From Phycisphaera sp. (GTDB lineage Bacteria; Planctomycetota; Phycisphaerae; Phycisphaerales; Zrk34): a DNA stretch of 64,000 nt. Position 1 is the first letter of the stretch. Every line of letters starts with the position of its first letter. The notes beneath the pieces are model-generated. The model was not told the DNA's origin and made no database searches. It saw nothing but the letters and a program-made list of their open reading frames with translations. Both the position numbers and the translations under genes were made by a program. Shown here one piece after another: positions 41,563 to 50,800 of this stretch. The stretch spans positions 1 through 64,000 of the forward strand of contig WGMA01000005.1 in NCBI GenBank assembly GCA_016125285.1, read 5' to 3'.

Positions 41563-44460
41563 TCAGTCGATGAAAACGAACTCGTTGCTGAGCAGCAGGG
41601 CCTGCACGTAGCGTCGCCACGCGGCCTTATCCTCGGCGGCGATGAACGACTCGGCGAGGGTGATCTCGGCGTCGGACGGCTCGCGTGAGAAGATGATGCG
41701 GTAGAGGGCCGCGGCCTTGTCGCGACGGTTCGGGGCGCTGGTGAACTCGGGCCGGGCGAGCACGCCGCTGACCTGCTGCTCGACGAAGGGGCTGTTGAGC
41801 ATGAACAGGGCCTGCTGGGGCACGGTCGTGTCGGGACGGCCGGGCGACGAGGCGTCTGGGCTGGCGAAGTCGAACGCGCGGAAGAGGTTGGGCAGGTCCT
41901 GCCGGTCGACGTAGGCGTAGACACTGCGGCGGCGTTCGCCGGCGTTGGTGATCTCGACGGGTCGGCCGTGGACGGTCAGATCGAGCCGGGCGGCGACGGC
42001 GAGCATGGCGTCGCGCATGGGCTCGAACTCGAGGCGGCGGCGCTCGTGTCGCCACAGCAGGTCGTTTTCGGGGTCGATCTTCGCGCTCTCGGGTCGGATC
42101 GTCGACGCCTGCTGGTAGACCGACGACAGCATGATCATGCGGTGCATCTTCTTGATCGACCAGCCGGACTCGACGAACGACGCGGCGAGGTAGTCGAGCA
42201 GCTGCGGCAGCGCGGGGGCGTCGGCGCGGACGCCGAAGTCGCTGGTGGTCCGCACGAGGCCGGTGCCGAAGTGGTGGTGCCAGATGCGGTTGACCATGAC
42301 CCGCGCGGTCAGCGGGTTGGCGGGATTCGTGATCGCCCTGGCGAGCTCGAGTCGGCCGCCGGTCGCGTAGTGCGACGCGTCGACGTTGGACAGCACGAGC
42401 GGGAAGCGGCGCGGCACGCGCTCGCCGGGGTTGCGGTCGCTGCCGCGGAGGAACACGTAGGGATCGTGTGGGTGGTCGCGCTCGCTGAGCACCATCGCCC
42501 GCGGCGGCGCGAAAGGCGACTGCGCCCGGTACTCGCTGATCTTGCCCTCGGTGCGGTTCCGCTGGTCGCGCTCGCCCTGGCCGAACAGGTGCACGGCCTC
42601 GTCGTCGCTCATCACCGGCGGCGAGCCGTCCGCGTACAGCTCCTGCCGCAGCTGCTCCTCGGCGTCGTCGGGCAGGCGGGTCGCGTTGGCGTCCTTCTTG
42701 ACCAGCTCCTGCCACTGGTGATGCGACTCCTCGAGCAGGCGGCCATAGATCTTCGCGACCTCTTCCATCGACTTCGGCGGGTGCGCCAGCAGCTCGGCCT
42801 TGAGGCGTGCGTTGATCGGGCCGTGCTTCTGCTCCCACTCGTCGAAGTGATCCAGCGCCTCTTTCGCCTTCTGCTCGAACCCGTCGCGGTCGACGTTGGA
42901 GAAGAAGTGGAACGGCGACCAGACGGGGTCACGATCGCCGCCGCGGCCGTTGTGCAGCAGCATTTGTCGCCAGCGCTCGACGCCGCGCGGTCGCAGCGGG
43001 CCGCGCTCGCCCTGGAGCTTCACGTCGCCGGTCTTGTGCTTCGGCAGCGTCCGCGCGATGTAGCCGAGGTAGTCGCCCGCGCGGCTGCGCAGCTCCTCGG
43101 CGATCTGCCCGTGCACCTTCGCGACGTAGTCGTCCAGGTCCTTCTGCCGCTTGGCGATCTCCTGCTTGTACTTCTCGTAGCCCGGCGACGGCGTGGGCTC
43201 GGCGATCACCGGCATGTCGTCGCCGTCCGGCTCGTCGCTCGACCGCAGGATGCCGTACAGCGAGTAGTAGTCCGTCATCGCGATCGGGTCGTACTTGTGA
43301 TCGTGGCAGCGGGCGCAGGTGACCGTCAGCCCGAGCATGCCGCGGGTGATCACGTCGATGCGGTCGTCGATGATCTCGTTGATGCGGTTGGTGAAGCGGC
43401 GGCCGACGGTCAGGAAGCCCATCGCCGCGAGCGCCGACTTGTCGTCGCCGAGGTCGAGGCGGTCCGCGGCGAGCTGTTCGGTGATGAAGCGGTCGTACGG
43501 CTTGTCGGCGTTGAAGGCGTCGATGACGTAGTCGCGGTAGGTCCACGCGAACGCGTACCGCCGCTCCTCACCGCCGCCGACGTACCCCTTCGTGTCGGAG
43601 TACCGCGCCACGTCCAGCCAGTGCCGCCCCCACCGCTCGCCGTATTGCGGCATCGCCAGCAGGTGATCGACGACCTTCGCGAAGGCGTCCGGCGACTTGT
43701 CGGCGACAAACGCCTCGACCTGCTCGTACGTCGGCGGCAGGCCGATCAGATCGAAGTACGCGCGGCGGATCAGCGTGCGGCGGTCCGCCATCTCCGCGGG
43801 CTCGATCCCCGCGGCCTCCTGCTTCGCGACGACAAACCGGTCGATCGGCGACTTGATCCACGCCTCGTGCTTCAGCCCCGCGGGCGGCGTCGGTTTCGTC
43901 ACCGGCTTCATCGACCAGTGTTCGGCGCGGTACGCGTCGAGCTCGGCCTGATCCGGCGGGCCTCTGCGGAGCTGCGGACCGTCCGTGCTCACCTTGGGCT
44001 TGTCGGTGTCGGCGGTCGACAGGTTCGCCGGTTCGTTGCCCGCGGGCCACACCGCGCCCGTCGCCACCCACTGCTCCAGCACCTTCACCTGGTCGTCGGT
44101 CAGCTTCCGCTTCGGCGGCATCTGCAGGTCGTCGTCCGTGTAGCGCACCGCCACGACCAGCCGCGACTCGTCGGGCTTGCCCGGCACGATCGCTACGCCC
44201 GACTCGCCACCCTTCATCGCCGTCGACCGATAGTCAAGCCGCAGCCCCGCCTTGTGCTTCTTGGCGCCGTGACACTCCGTGCACGCCTCGACCAGCAGCG
44301 GGCGCACGCGCTTCTCGAAAAAGTCGGTCCCGTCGTCGCCCCGCGCCGTCGACACGCCCGCCCCCACAACGCACAGCGACACGGCGGCAAACACCGCGCC
44401 CAGCGTGGCGTAGCGACAGCGTTCGAACGATCGGGATGGCTGACGGCGGGAGTAAAACAT
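41563..44460 (-). CDS. Secreted DUF1549/DUF1553 protein with planctomycete cytochrome c domain
   Basis: 965 residues from the ATG at 44460 (MFYSRRQPSRSF). A signal peptide precedes GDDGTDFF. The PSCyt1 heme motif CTECHGAKKH is near residue 50. DUF1549 follows (IDRFVVAKQEAAGIEP, RRAYFDLIGLPPTYEQV, YGERWGRHWLDVARYSDT), then a second heme motif CARCHDHKYDPI, and DUF1553 at the end (PLTARVMVNRIWHHHFGTGLV, HRMIMLSSVYQQAS). It is probably a surface or periplasmic electron-transfer or glycan-active protein. The open frame continues upstream past 44460 but has no signal or homology there. Confidence 0.94.
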   Translation of the reverse strand: MFYSRRQPSRSFERCRYATLGAVFAAVSLCVVGAGVSTARGDDGTDFFEKRVRPLLVEACTECHGAKKHKAGLRLDYRSTAMKGGESGVAIVPGKPDESRLVVAVRYTDDDLQMPPKRKLTDDQVKVLEQWVATGAVWPAGNEPANLSTADTDKPKVSTDGPQLRRGPPDQAELDAYRAEHWSMKPVTKPTPPAGLKHEAWIKSPIDRFVVAKQEAAGIEPAEMADRRTLIRRAYFDLIGLPPTYEQVEAFVADKSPDAFAKVVDHLLAMPQYGERWGRHWLDVARYSDTKGYVGGGEERRYAFAWTYRDYVIDAFNADKPYDRFITEQLAADRLDLGDDKSALAAMGFLTVGRRFTNRINEIIDDRIDVITRGMLGLTVTCARCHDHKYDPIAMTDYYSLYGILRSSDEPDGDDMPVIAEPTPSPGYEKYKQEIAKRQKDLDDYVAKVHGQIAEELRSRAGDYLGYIARTLPKHKTGDVKLQGERGPLRPRGVERWRQMLLHNGRGGDRDPVWSPFHFFSNVDRDGFEQKAKEALDHFDEWEQKHGPINARLKAELLAHPPKSMEEVAKIYGRLLEESHHQWQELVKKDANATRLPDDAEEQLRQELYADGSPPVMSDDEAVHLFGQGERDQRNRTEGKISEYRAQSPFAPPRAMVLSERDHPHDPYVFLRGSDRNPGERVPRRFPLVLSNVDASHYATGGRLELARAITNPANPLTARVMVNRIWHHHFGTGLVRTTSDFGVRADAPALPQLLDYLAASFVESGWSIKKMHRMIMLSSVYQQASTIRPESAKIDPENDLLWRHERRRLEFEPMRDAMLAVAARLDLTVHGRPVEITNAGERRRSVYAYVDRQDLPNLFRAFDFASPDASSPGRPDTTVPQQALFMLNSPFVEQQVSGVLARPEFTSAPNRRDKAAALYRIIFSREPSDAEITLAESFIAAEDKAAWRRYVQALLLSNEFVFID

Positions 44461-44607
44461 CGTATGCCCTGTGAGCCCGCCCCTCGGCGAGCGTCGGATT
44501 ATAGACCACGCCTCACGGCCCGACCACGCGACACCATTTATTGAAATCCGACGATGATTCGTTACATCAGGACCCGTCATTTCGCGAAGCCCGTGCGGTG
44601 CAGCCGG

Positions 44608-44613
44608 TATGAT
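44608..44613 (+). promoter_or_regulatory. Putative -10 box of a leaderless rhomboid transcript
   Basis: TATGAT ends 6 bases before the ATG at 44620. No Shine-Dalgarno sequence fits between them. Confidence 0.45.
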
Positions 44614-44619
44614 GCGACG

Positions 44620-45537
44620 ATGTTCCGCCCGCCGCCGCCATCCGAGTTTTACAGGTATCCCGCCACGTCGGGCACGGCGGTGCTCGCGATCGCGGTGTCG
44701 CTGTGGTGGTGGATCGGCAACGGCGACATCGCGGTGCTGGAGATGAGCTACCGCGCGTGGGATCGCTTCGAGCTGTGGCGGCTCGTCACGTCGGCGCTGC
44801 CGCACGTCGACATCCTCCACCTGCTGTTCAACCTGTACTGGCTGTGGGTGTTCGGGTCCGTGCTCGAGCGCGAGTGGGGCTCGTGGGCCGCGGCGGGCGC
44901 GTTCGTGCTGCTCGCGGCGGGGTCGTGCGCGGCGGAGCACGCGGCGTTCAACGGCGGCGTCGGGCTGTCGGGCGTCGGCTACGGGCTGTTCGGGTTCATG
45001 TGGCTCGCCGGGCATCGGCAGTGGCGCTTCCGCGAGGTGATGGACCGCACGACCGTGCAGCTGTTCGTCGGCTGGTTCGTGTTCTGCATCGTGATGACGC
45101 TGGCGGACATCTGGCCGATCGCGAACGTCGCCCACGGCATGGGCGCGGTGCTCGGCCTGCTGCTCGCGGCGGCGACGACGTCGAAAGACAAGCGGCAGAC
45201 CGTCGCGTGGATCGCGGCGCTGGTGCTCGTCACCGCGGCGTGCGGCGCGGGCTCGGCGATCGGTCGGCCCTACGTCGGGCTCGGCGCTAACAGCGGGCTT
45301 GATCTGGCGTTCGACGGCGCCACCGCGCTGGAGCACACGGACAACGCGCGTGCGAAGGCGCTGCTCGAGCGCGCCGTGCGCATCGGGCCGCGACAGGCCG
45401 GGTGGTGGTACAAGCTCGGCATCGCGCGGTTCCGCACGGGCGACGTCGCCGGCGGGCGCGAGGCGTTCCAGAAGGCCGTCGACCTCGATCCGGGCAACGC
45501 GCAGTACCGCGACGCGCTGGAGTCCACGCCCCGCTGA
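44620..45537 (+). CDS. Rhomboid-family intramembrane serine protease with C-terminal TPR-like region
   Basis: 305 residues from the ATG at 44620. The upstream ATG at 44554 lacks a ribosome site and is rejected. The six-helix core carries HLLFNLYWLWVFG (His67, Asn71), nucleophile Ser117 in GLSGVGYGLFGF and His172 in VAHGMGAVLG. Residues about 225-305 form two helical repeats (ALEHTDNARAKALLERAVRI; GREAFQKAVDLDPGN) like TPRs, facing the cytoplasm. It cleaves membrane helices of unknown targets. It is convergent to the atp operon. Confidence 0.88.
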   Translation: MFRPPPPSEFYRYPATSGTAVLAIAVSLWWWIGNGDIAVLEMSYRAWDRFELWRLVTSALPHVDILHLLFNLYWLWVFGSVLEREWGSWAAAGAFVLLAAGSCAAEHAAFNGGVGLSGVGYGLFGFMWLAGHRQWRFREVMDRTTVQLFVGWFVFCIVMTLADIWPIANVAHGMGAVLGLLLAAATTSKDKRQTVAWIAALVLVTAACGAGSAIGRPYVGLGANSGLDLAFDGATALEHTDNARAKALLERAVRIGPRQAGWWYKLGIARFRTGDVAGGREAFQKAVDLDPGNAQYRDALESTPR

Positions 45538-45543
45538 AGGCGC

Positions 45544-45574
45544 AAAAAAAGCCCCGACCGTTCGGCCGGGGCTT
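45544..45574 (-). terminator. Intrinsic terminator of the atp operon
   Basis: On the minus strand AAGCCCCGGCC pairs with GGTCGGGGCTT (one mismatch) around a 4-base loop, followed by a run of seven T. It begins 28 bases after the atpA stop and ends the operon. Confidence 0.88.
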
Positions 45575-45601
45575 GTGATGCGTATCGGGGCGTCGCGTGT
45601 G

Positions 45602-47167
45602 TTACTTCGCCTTGGGCTTCCAGGCGTCCTTGAACTTCTTGATCCCCGCGTGCAGGGCCTTGCCCATCTCGCCGTCGTCGACCTTGCCGTCGAACGCACG
45701 CTTCTCGGCGAGCTTGTCGCGGAGGGCCTTGGCGTCGCTGTTCGTGCGGAAGTGCTCGAGCAGGTCCTTCTCGAAGGCGCCGACGTGCTTGAGGTCGAGG
45801 CTGTCGAGGTAGCCGCGCGTGCCGGCGAAGATGGAGATGACCTGGTCGATCACGTCCATCGGCACGTACTGCGGCTGCTTGAGCAGCTCGACCATGCGGG
45901 CGCCACGATCGAGGCGGGCCTGCGTGGCCTTGTCGAGCTCGGTGCCGAGCTGGGCGAACGCTTCGAGTTCGCGGTAGGCCGCGAGGTCGAGTCGCAGCGA
46001 GCCGGCGATCTGCTTCATCGCCTTGATCTGGGCGTTGCCACCCACGCGGGACACCGAGATGCCGACGTTGATCGCGGGACGCACGCCGGCGAAGAACAGC
46101 TCGGGCTCGAGGTAGATCTGTCCGTCGGTGATGGAGATGACGTTGGTCGGGATGTAGGCCGACACGTCGCCTTCCTGCGTCTCGATGATCGGCAGCGCGG
46201 TCAGCGAGCCGCCGCCGAGCTCGTTGTTGAGCTTCGTGGCGCGCTCGAGCAGGCGGCTGTGGAGGTAGAACACGTCGCCGGGGTACGCCTCGCGGCCCGG
46301 CGGGCGACGCAGCAGCAGCGACAGCTGGCGGTACGCCACGGCCTGCTTCGACAGGTCGTCGTAGACGCACAACACGTGCTTGCCCTGCCACATGAAGTAC
46401 TCGCCCATCGCGCAGCCGGCGTAAGGAGCGATGTACTGCATCGGGGCCGGGTCGGACGAACCGGCGTTGACGACGATCGTGTAGTCCATCGCGCCGTGGT
46501 CACGCAGGGTCTGCACGACGCCGGCGACGGTGGATTCCTTCTGGCCGACCGCGACGTAGATGCAGATCATCTCGTCGGGCGTGCCGACGTACTTCTTCTG
46601 GTTGATGATCGCGTCGATGCAGACGGCGGTCTTGCCGGTCTTGCGGTCGCCGATGACCAGCTCGCGCTGGCCGCGGCCGACGGGGATCATCGAGTCGACG
46701 GCCTTGATGCCGGTCTGCATCGGCTGGGTCACCGGCTGACGCTCGGCGATGCCCGGCGCGATGATGTCCATCTTGCGACGCTCGGCGCCCTCGATCGGGC
46801 CCTTGCCGTCCAGCGGCTCGCCGAGCGGGTTGACCACGCGGCCGAGCATGCCCTCGCCGACCGGCACGCTGAGCAGCTGACCGGTCGAGCGGACGTTGGC
46901 GCCTTCCTTGATCTGCAGGTAGTCGCCGAAGAGCACCGCGCCGACCGAGTCCTCTTCGAGGTTCATCACCTGGCCCATGACGGTGCCGCCGCCCTCGGCC
47001 TCGAACTCGAGCATCTCCGACGCCATGGCGTTCGACAGGCCGTACACACGCGCGATGCCGTCGCCGACCTCGAGCACCTTGCCGACCTCGGAGACCTCCA
47101 GCTCGGCGGAGTACTGGCGGATCTCCTTCTCGATCAGGCTGGCGATTTCGTCCGTTTTAATCTTCAT
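45602..47167 (-). CDS. atpA: ATP synthase F1 subunit alpha
   Basis: 521 residues. It forms the non-catalytic nucleotide-binding sites of F1. Walker A is GDRKTGKT in [31 protein letters not shown]-type and [22 protein letters not shown] motifs are typical. Full length. Its 48-base gap to atpH and same direction show one operon. The operon ends here: a terminator follows and the next gene faces it. atpG, atpD and atpC are absent. Confidence 0.97.
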   Translation of the reverse strand: MKIKTDEIASLIEKEIRQYSAELEVSEVGKVLEVGDGIARVYGLSNAMASEMLEFEAEGGGTVMGQVMNLEEDSVGAVLFGDYLQIKEGANVRSTGQLLSVPVGEGMLGRVVNPLGEPLDGKGPIEGAERRKMDIIAPGIAERQPVTQPMQTGIKAVDSMIPVGRGQRELVIGDRKTGKTAVCIDAIINQKKYVGTPDEMICIYVAVGQKESTVAGVVQTLRDHGAMDYTIVVNAGSSDPAPMQYIAPYAGCAMGEYFMWQGKHVLCVYDDLSKQAVAYRQLSLLLRRPPGREAYPGDVFYLHSRLLERATKLNNELGGGSLTALPIIETQEGDVSAYIPTNVISITDGQIYLEPELFFAGVRPAINVGISVSRVGGNAQIKAMKQIAGSLRLDLAAYRELEAFAQLGTELDKATQARLDRGARMVELLKQPQYVPMDVIDQVISIFAGTRGYLDSLDLKHVGAFEKDLLEHFRTNSDAKALRDKLAEKRAFDGKVDDGEMGKALHAGIKKFKDAWKPKAK

Positions 47168-47215
47168 GATGGTTCCTCGTGGGGCTCGTCATCGACGCCC
47201 CGCGTATCGTGTCGT

Positions 47216-47815
47216 TTACTGTTCGATCATCTGCCCGGCCCGCAGCGCCTGGCGGCTGCGCTCGATCATGTTGCGGCCGAGGCGCCGGAGCTGCGACGCT
47301 ACCGACGCGTCGATGAGCTTGTCGCCGATGCGGACCTTCAGCCCGCCGATCAGCGACTCGTCGATGTGCTGCGTGACCACCGCCTTCTTGCCCAGACCCG
47401 CGCCGATCCGCTCGCCGACCTGGTCCAGCTGCTCGCGGCTCAGACGCACCGCCGTGTACACCTCGACGTCGACCTGGCCGCGCTCGGCCTTGTCGATCTG
47501 GTCGAACGCGCGGGCGATGTTCCGCAGCTCGCTGAGCCGGCCCTTGTCGTTGAGCACGTACAGAAAGTTCAGCGTCGTCTCGCAGACCTGGCTGCCGAAC
47601 ATCTTCTTGATCGACTTGGCGCGGCGGGAGCGGTCGATCGTGCGGTTGCCGAACAACGCCGCGAGCTTCGGCATCTCGTCGAGCACCGTGGCGAGGCTGG
47701 CGATCTCGTCGCGCACCTGCACCAGCTCGACGCCCTTGGCCGCGGCGTAGAGCGCGCGGGCGTACGTCTCGGCGACGAGTCCGACCTGCCCGTTGTTGGC
47801 GTTGCTCTTCGACAT
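47216..47815 (-). CDS. atpH: ATP synthase F1 subunit delta
   Basis: 199 residues with the delta/OSCP N-terminus (VAETYARALYAAAKG) and C-terminal LIGGLKVRIGDKLIDASVASQLRRL. It links F1 to the peripheral stalk (b subunits). Placed between atpF and atpA as usual. Confidence 0.94.
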   Translation of the reverse strand: MSKSNANNGQVGLVAETYARALYAAAKGVELVQVRDEIASLATVLDEMPKLAALFGNRTIDRSRRAKSIKKMFGSQVCETTLNFLYVLNDKGRLSELRNIARAFDQIDKAERGQVDVEVYTAVRLSREQLDQVGERIGAGLGKKAVVTQHIDESLIGGLKVRIGDKLIDASVASQLRRLGRNMIERSRQALRAGQMIEQ

Positions 47816-47843
47816 GCAAGCTCCGTGGTGGCGTCGGGCGCGA

Positions 47844-48458
47844 TCAGCCGGCCCGGTTCAGGTCGTCCAGTTCCTTCAGCGACTCGTCCACGAGCCGCTG
47901 CGTGTCGTCCGCGGTGATCTTCCGCTGCAGGATCTTCGAGGCGACGGCGACGGCGAGCTCGGCGGCGTGGGCGTGCAGCTCCTGCACCGCCGACTGCTTG
48001 GCCGAGTCGATCTCCGCCGTGGCGCGCTGACGGATCTCCGCCAGCTCCTTCTCGAGCTCCGACACGCGGGTGACGCGGACGGCCTCGGCGTCGGCCTTGG
48101 CCTGGTCGAGCATCGCCCGCACCTCGGCCTGCGCCGCGGCGAGCTTCGCCTCGTAAGTCTCCAGCGACTTCTGCGCCTTGGCGTTGGCCGCCTCGGCGTC
48201 GGCGATCTCGCCGCGGATCTTCGCCTCACGCGCGTCGAGCGCGCTGGTGATCTGAGGCCAGACAAACTTGCCGAGCACGACGATCACCAGCACGAACAGG
48301 ATCAGCGTCCACGCCGCCATGTCCGTGCGGAAGTCCAGCAGCGGCGGGGCTTCGTGCTCACCGCCGCCGTGTGCGTCGCCGTGTTCCGCGGCGAACACGA
48401 GCGCCGGTGTGGCCCACGCGAGCAGGCCGTAGCCGAGCATATGTATGTTGCGCACCAT
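47844..48458 (-). CDS. atpF: ATP synthase F0 subunit b
   Basis: 204 residues from the ATG at 48458, preceded by GGAGGG. An upstream in-frame Met at 48512 is unlikely. The N-terminus (MLGYGLLAWATPALVFAAEHGD) looks like a cleavable signal or an extra helix before the usual membrane anchor (WTLILFVLVIVVLGKFVWP). A long coiled coil follows (residues about 80-180), which pairs in the stator stalk. A His/Gly/Glu stretch lies between the two hydrophobic segments. Confidence 0.94.
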   Translation of the reverse strand: MVRNIHMLGYGLLAWATPALVFAAEHGDAHGGGEHEAPPLLDFRTDMAAWTLILFVLVIVVLGKFVWPQITSALDAREAKIRGEIADAEAANAKAQKSLETYEAKLAAAQAEVRAMLDQAKADAEAVRVTRVSELEKELAEIRQRATAEIDSAKQSAVQELHAHAAELAVAVASKILQRKITADDTQRLVDESLKELDDLNRAG

Positions 48459-48543
48459 GAAGATGCCCTCCGGCGGTCCGAAGTCAGCACGTGACGTTGG
48501 CCGACGGCGCACGCGCGCCGCCGACGGGTCATCGCGCGGGGTC

Positions 48544-48810
48544 TCAGATGGACTTGCTCAGGAAGATCATGATCACGGCGAAGAACGCGAGGCCTTCGAC
48601 CAGCGCGGCCGCGATGATCATGTTCGTCGAGATCTTGCCGGCGGCCTCGGGCTGACGCGAGATGCCCGCGCAGGCGTCGCCACCGATGCGACCGATGCCG
48701 ATGCCGGCGCCGACCACCACCAGGCCCATACCGATGCCGATACCCACCAGACCCACGGGCGAAGAAGCCGCCGCCTGCGCCAGTGTCAAAAAGAGATCCA
48801 ACATTTCCAA
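48544..48810 (-). CDS. atpE: ATP synthase F0 subunit c
   Basis: 88 residues forming a two-helix hairpin. The first helix (GLVGIGIGMGLVVVGAGIGIG) has the Gly pattern of c rings, the loop is SRQPEAAGK, and Glu in ALVEGLAFF is the ion carrier. The lack of the Gln and Ser/Thr partners of sodium-type rings points to protons. Confidence 0.95.
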   Translation of the reverse strand: MEMLDLFLTLAQAAASSPVGLVGIGIGMGLVVVGAGIGIGRIGGDACAGISRQPEAAGKISTNMIIAAALVEGLAFFAVIMIFLSKSI

Positions 48811-48950
48811 TTCCTTTCAGCTGATGACTGAGCTGTCATTGCCAACCGTTCGTGGTTCGATGCGTCCGGCCCGTGTTGGCGTTGTCCGGCCCGGACGCGT
48901 CATTTCATTCCGTCAAATCAGTTCGCCTGACCCTATGACGGTGACCAGCC

Positions 48951-49892
48951 TCAGAGGCTAGCCACCACGGTAGGGTCCGTTTCGGTCTCCACCGCCTCGT
49001 GCAGCGGCATGTCTTCCAGTTCGTCGTGCGGCACATGCTCCTCGTGCGGCTCGTGCTCGTGCACGGCGCCCTGGGCGATGAACAGCACGGTCAGGAACGT
49101 GAAGATGAACGCCTGCAGGAACGCGACGAACACCTCGAGCAGCATGAACAGGGTCGAGCCGGCCAGCACGGGCACGGCGATGAAGTAGCCCGCCACGGTG
49201 CCGGTCATGAAGATCAGGCCGATCAGGGCCGCGAGCACCATGTGCCCCGCGAGCATGTTCGCGAACAGACGCATGCACAGCGCGAACGGCTTGACGAACA
49301 TGCCCACGACCTCGAGGACGATCAGCAGGATCGCGATCGGGGCCATGCCGATGGGCGTGAACGGGACCGGGGCGAAGTGCGCGAAGTACTTGATGCCGTG
49401 CTCTTTGATGCCGGCGTAGATGATCACGAAGAACGACACGCTGGCGAGCATCGCGGTGACCGCGAGGTTGCCGGTGGCGGTGCCGCCGAGGTGCTCGATG
49501 CCGAACGCCACGCCGAACAGCTCCGCCAGCGGCAGCAGGCCGAGCAGGTTGCAGGTGAGGATGAAGAAGAAGGTCGTCCAGATGTAGCCGATGTACTTCT
49601 CGGTGAGGTTGCCCAGCGCCGGGCGGGCCATCTCTTCCTTCAGGTAGATCAGCAGGACTTCGACCATGTGGGCGACGCGTCCCTTGGTGACGTAGTCGTC
49701 GGGGCGGTCGCCGGTGATGGCGATCTGCTTGGCGACGTGCCGCATCAGCAGCACGAGCACGATCGCGGCGAGGGTCAGCATCACCATGTGGTTGGTGACC
49801 TTGACCGGGCCGATCCAGAACATCGTGTGCGGCAGCACGTGATCGAGCGGGCCGGACGCGAGCGTCATCACACTGGCGAGCATCGGACTCAT
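48951..49892 (-). CDS. atpB: ATP synthase F0 subunit a
   Basis: 313 residues from the ATG at 49892, which overlaps the upstream stop (TGATG). Six hydrophobic segments are seen, with IWTTFFFILTCNLLGLLP and MRLFANMLAGHMVLAALIGL, which contains the essential Arg that faces the c ring. The C-terminus is a His/Glu-rich tail (HEHEPHEEHVPHDELEDMP). It conducts protons to and from the c ring. Confidence 0.95.
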   Translation of the reverse strand: MSPMLASVMTLASGPLDHVLPHTMFWIGPVKVTNHMVMLTLAAIVLVLLMRHVAKQIAITGDRPDDYVTKGRVAHMVEVLLIYLKEEMARPALGNLTEKYIGYIWTTFFFILTCNLLGLLPLAELFGVAFGIEHLGGTATGNLAVTAMLASVSFFVIIYAGIKEHGIKYFAHFAPVPFTPIGMAPIAILLIVLEVVGMFVKPFALCMRLFANMLAGHMVLAALIGLIFMTGTVAGYFIAVPVLAGSTLFMLLEVFVAFLQAFIFTFLTVLFIAQGAVHEHEPHEEHVPHDELEDMPLHEAVETETDPTVVASL

Positions 49893-50329
49893 CACGCGGC
49901 GGGCTCCATCGTCTGGGTGTTGTCGTTGTGCGCCGACAGGTAGCGGTAGACCACCGTGACCTCCGCGGCGAGCATCGCCAGGTACCAACCGGCGGTCCAC
50001 AGGCCGACCGACACCAGCGGCCAGCCCGCGCCGAGCACCAGCAGCGCCATCACGCCGCCGGACAGCATCATGCGGATCATCACGCCGACGAGGAAGCCGA
50101 GCACGGCGCCGTCGGCCTGGTTCGCCGACATCAGCCGGACGGGCACCAGTGCCACCATCGCCGCGAGCAGGCAGCCGGCGCCGGTCCCCAGCGCGACCGG
50201 AACGTGCGCGGTGAGCCCGAGGCTGGTCAGCACACCCGCGGCGACGGCCGCACACGCTGCGCAGACACCCACGAGGATCGCCATCGATCGGGCCAGAGGC
50301 AGCGGTGTGTTGGTGCTGGTGTGAATCAT
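49892..50329 (-). CDS. atpI: ATP synthase subunit I-like membrane protein
   Basis: 145 residues with four membrane helices (MAILVGVCAACAAVAAGVL; LGTGAGCLLAAMVALVPV; LGFLVGVMIRMMLSGGVMAL; VSVGLWTAGWYLAMLAAEV). Its place between atpZ and atpB fits the variable AtpI proteins, which help c-ring assembly or magnesium supply. The stop overlaps the atpB start. Confidence 0.8.
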   Translation of the reverse strand: MIHTSTNTPLPLARSMAILVGVCAACAAVAAGVLTSLGLTAHVPVALGTGAGCLLAAMVALVPVRLMSANQADGAVLGFLVGVMIRMMLSGGVMALLVLGAGWPLVSVGLWTAGWYLAMLAAEVTVVYRYLSAHNDNTQTMEPAA

Positions 50330-50353
50330 TTCACGAATTTCACGAAAGCCGGA

Positions 50354-50563
50354 TCACTGGTCGAGCTTCAAAACGTCTTTGATCACGTTGTACAGGCCTC
50401 CCACGATGCCGATCAAAGCGCCGCCGATCAGACCCCAGGGCGCCGAATCCAACCAGCGATCGACGCCGTATCCGATCCAAGTCAACACAGCAATCACGCC
50501 GGCGAGTTCGAGCCCTATCCCCGCGAACTTCATCGGGTTAGGGCCGTTGCCTTTAGAGGCCAT
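50354..50563 (-). CDS. atpZ: AtpZ/AtpI-family small membrane protein
   Basis: 69 residues from the ATG at 50563. The frame runs upstream to 50644, but that part is not conserved-looking. Two helices (FAGIGLELAGVIAVLTWIGY; GLIGGALIGIVGGLYNVIK) and YGVDRWLDSAPWG are typical of AtpZ, which pairs with AtpI. It is the first gene of the operon. Confidence 0.85.
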   Translation of the reverse strand: MASKGNGPNPMKFAGIGLELAGVIAVLTWIGYGVDRWLDSAPWGLIGGALIGIVGGLYNVIKDVLKLDQ

Positions 50564-50678
50564 CGCCAAGGTCACCTGCTGCCGGGCCGCCGAATGCTCC
50601 ACCACAACGCGCGGCCCGCCGGCTCGATTTCGGCCTGTGAACACCCGTCACAACGCCGGTCGACCGAGCCGGGCCCGT

Positions 50679-50707
50679 AGAATAGTGACCCCTCCAGCCA
50701 GTGTCAA
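50679..50707 (-). promoter_or_regulatory. Sigma70-type promoter of the atp operon
   Basis: On the minus strand TTGACA (50707-50702) is separated by 17 bases from TATTCT (50684-50679). Transcription would start near 50672, about 110 bases before atpZ. Confidence 0.75.
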
Positions 50708-50787
50708 CCAACCTTATCGGGTCTAAACTTTGCCTGTTTTCACGCGATTTTCAGCGTCACCCCGATGTGAACTCACGCTCCAGATCG

Positions 50788-50793
50788 TATGAT
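50788..50793 (+). promoter_or_regulatory. Putative -10 box of a leaderless debranching-enzyme transcript
   Basis: TATGAT ends 7 bases before the ATG at 50801. The in-frame ATG at 50789 lies inside this box, which argues for the start at 50801. Confidence 0.45.
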
Positions 50794-50800
50794 GGCGCGC

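Noticed and set aside
41968-44544. Plus-strand open frame of more than 850 codons
   Set aside because: It is antisense to the DUF1549/DUF1553 gene. The Val/Arg/His-rich product is a typical GC-rich shadow with no motif.
44461-45699. Upstream extension of the DUF1553 gene
   Set aside because: It is antisense to the rhomboid gene. A signal peptide begins at 44460.
45299-47917. Plus-strand open frame opposite the atp genes
   Set aside because: It covers atpA and atpH in antisense. The genuine genes are certain from their motifs.
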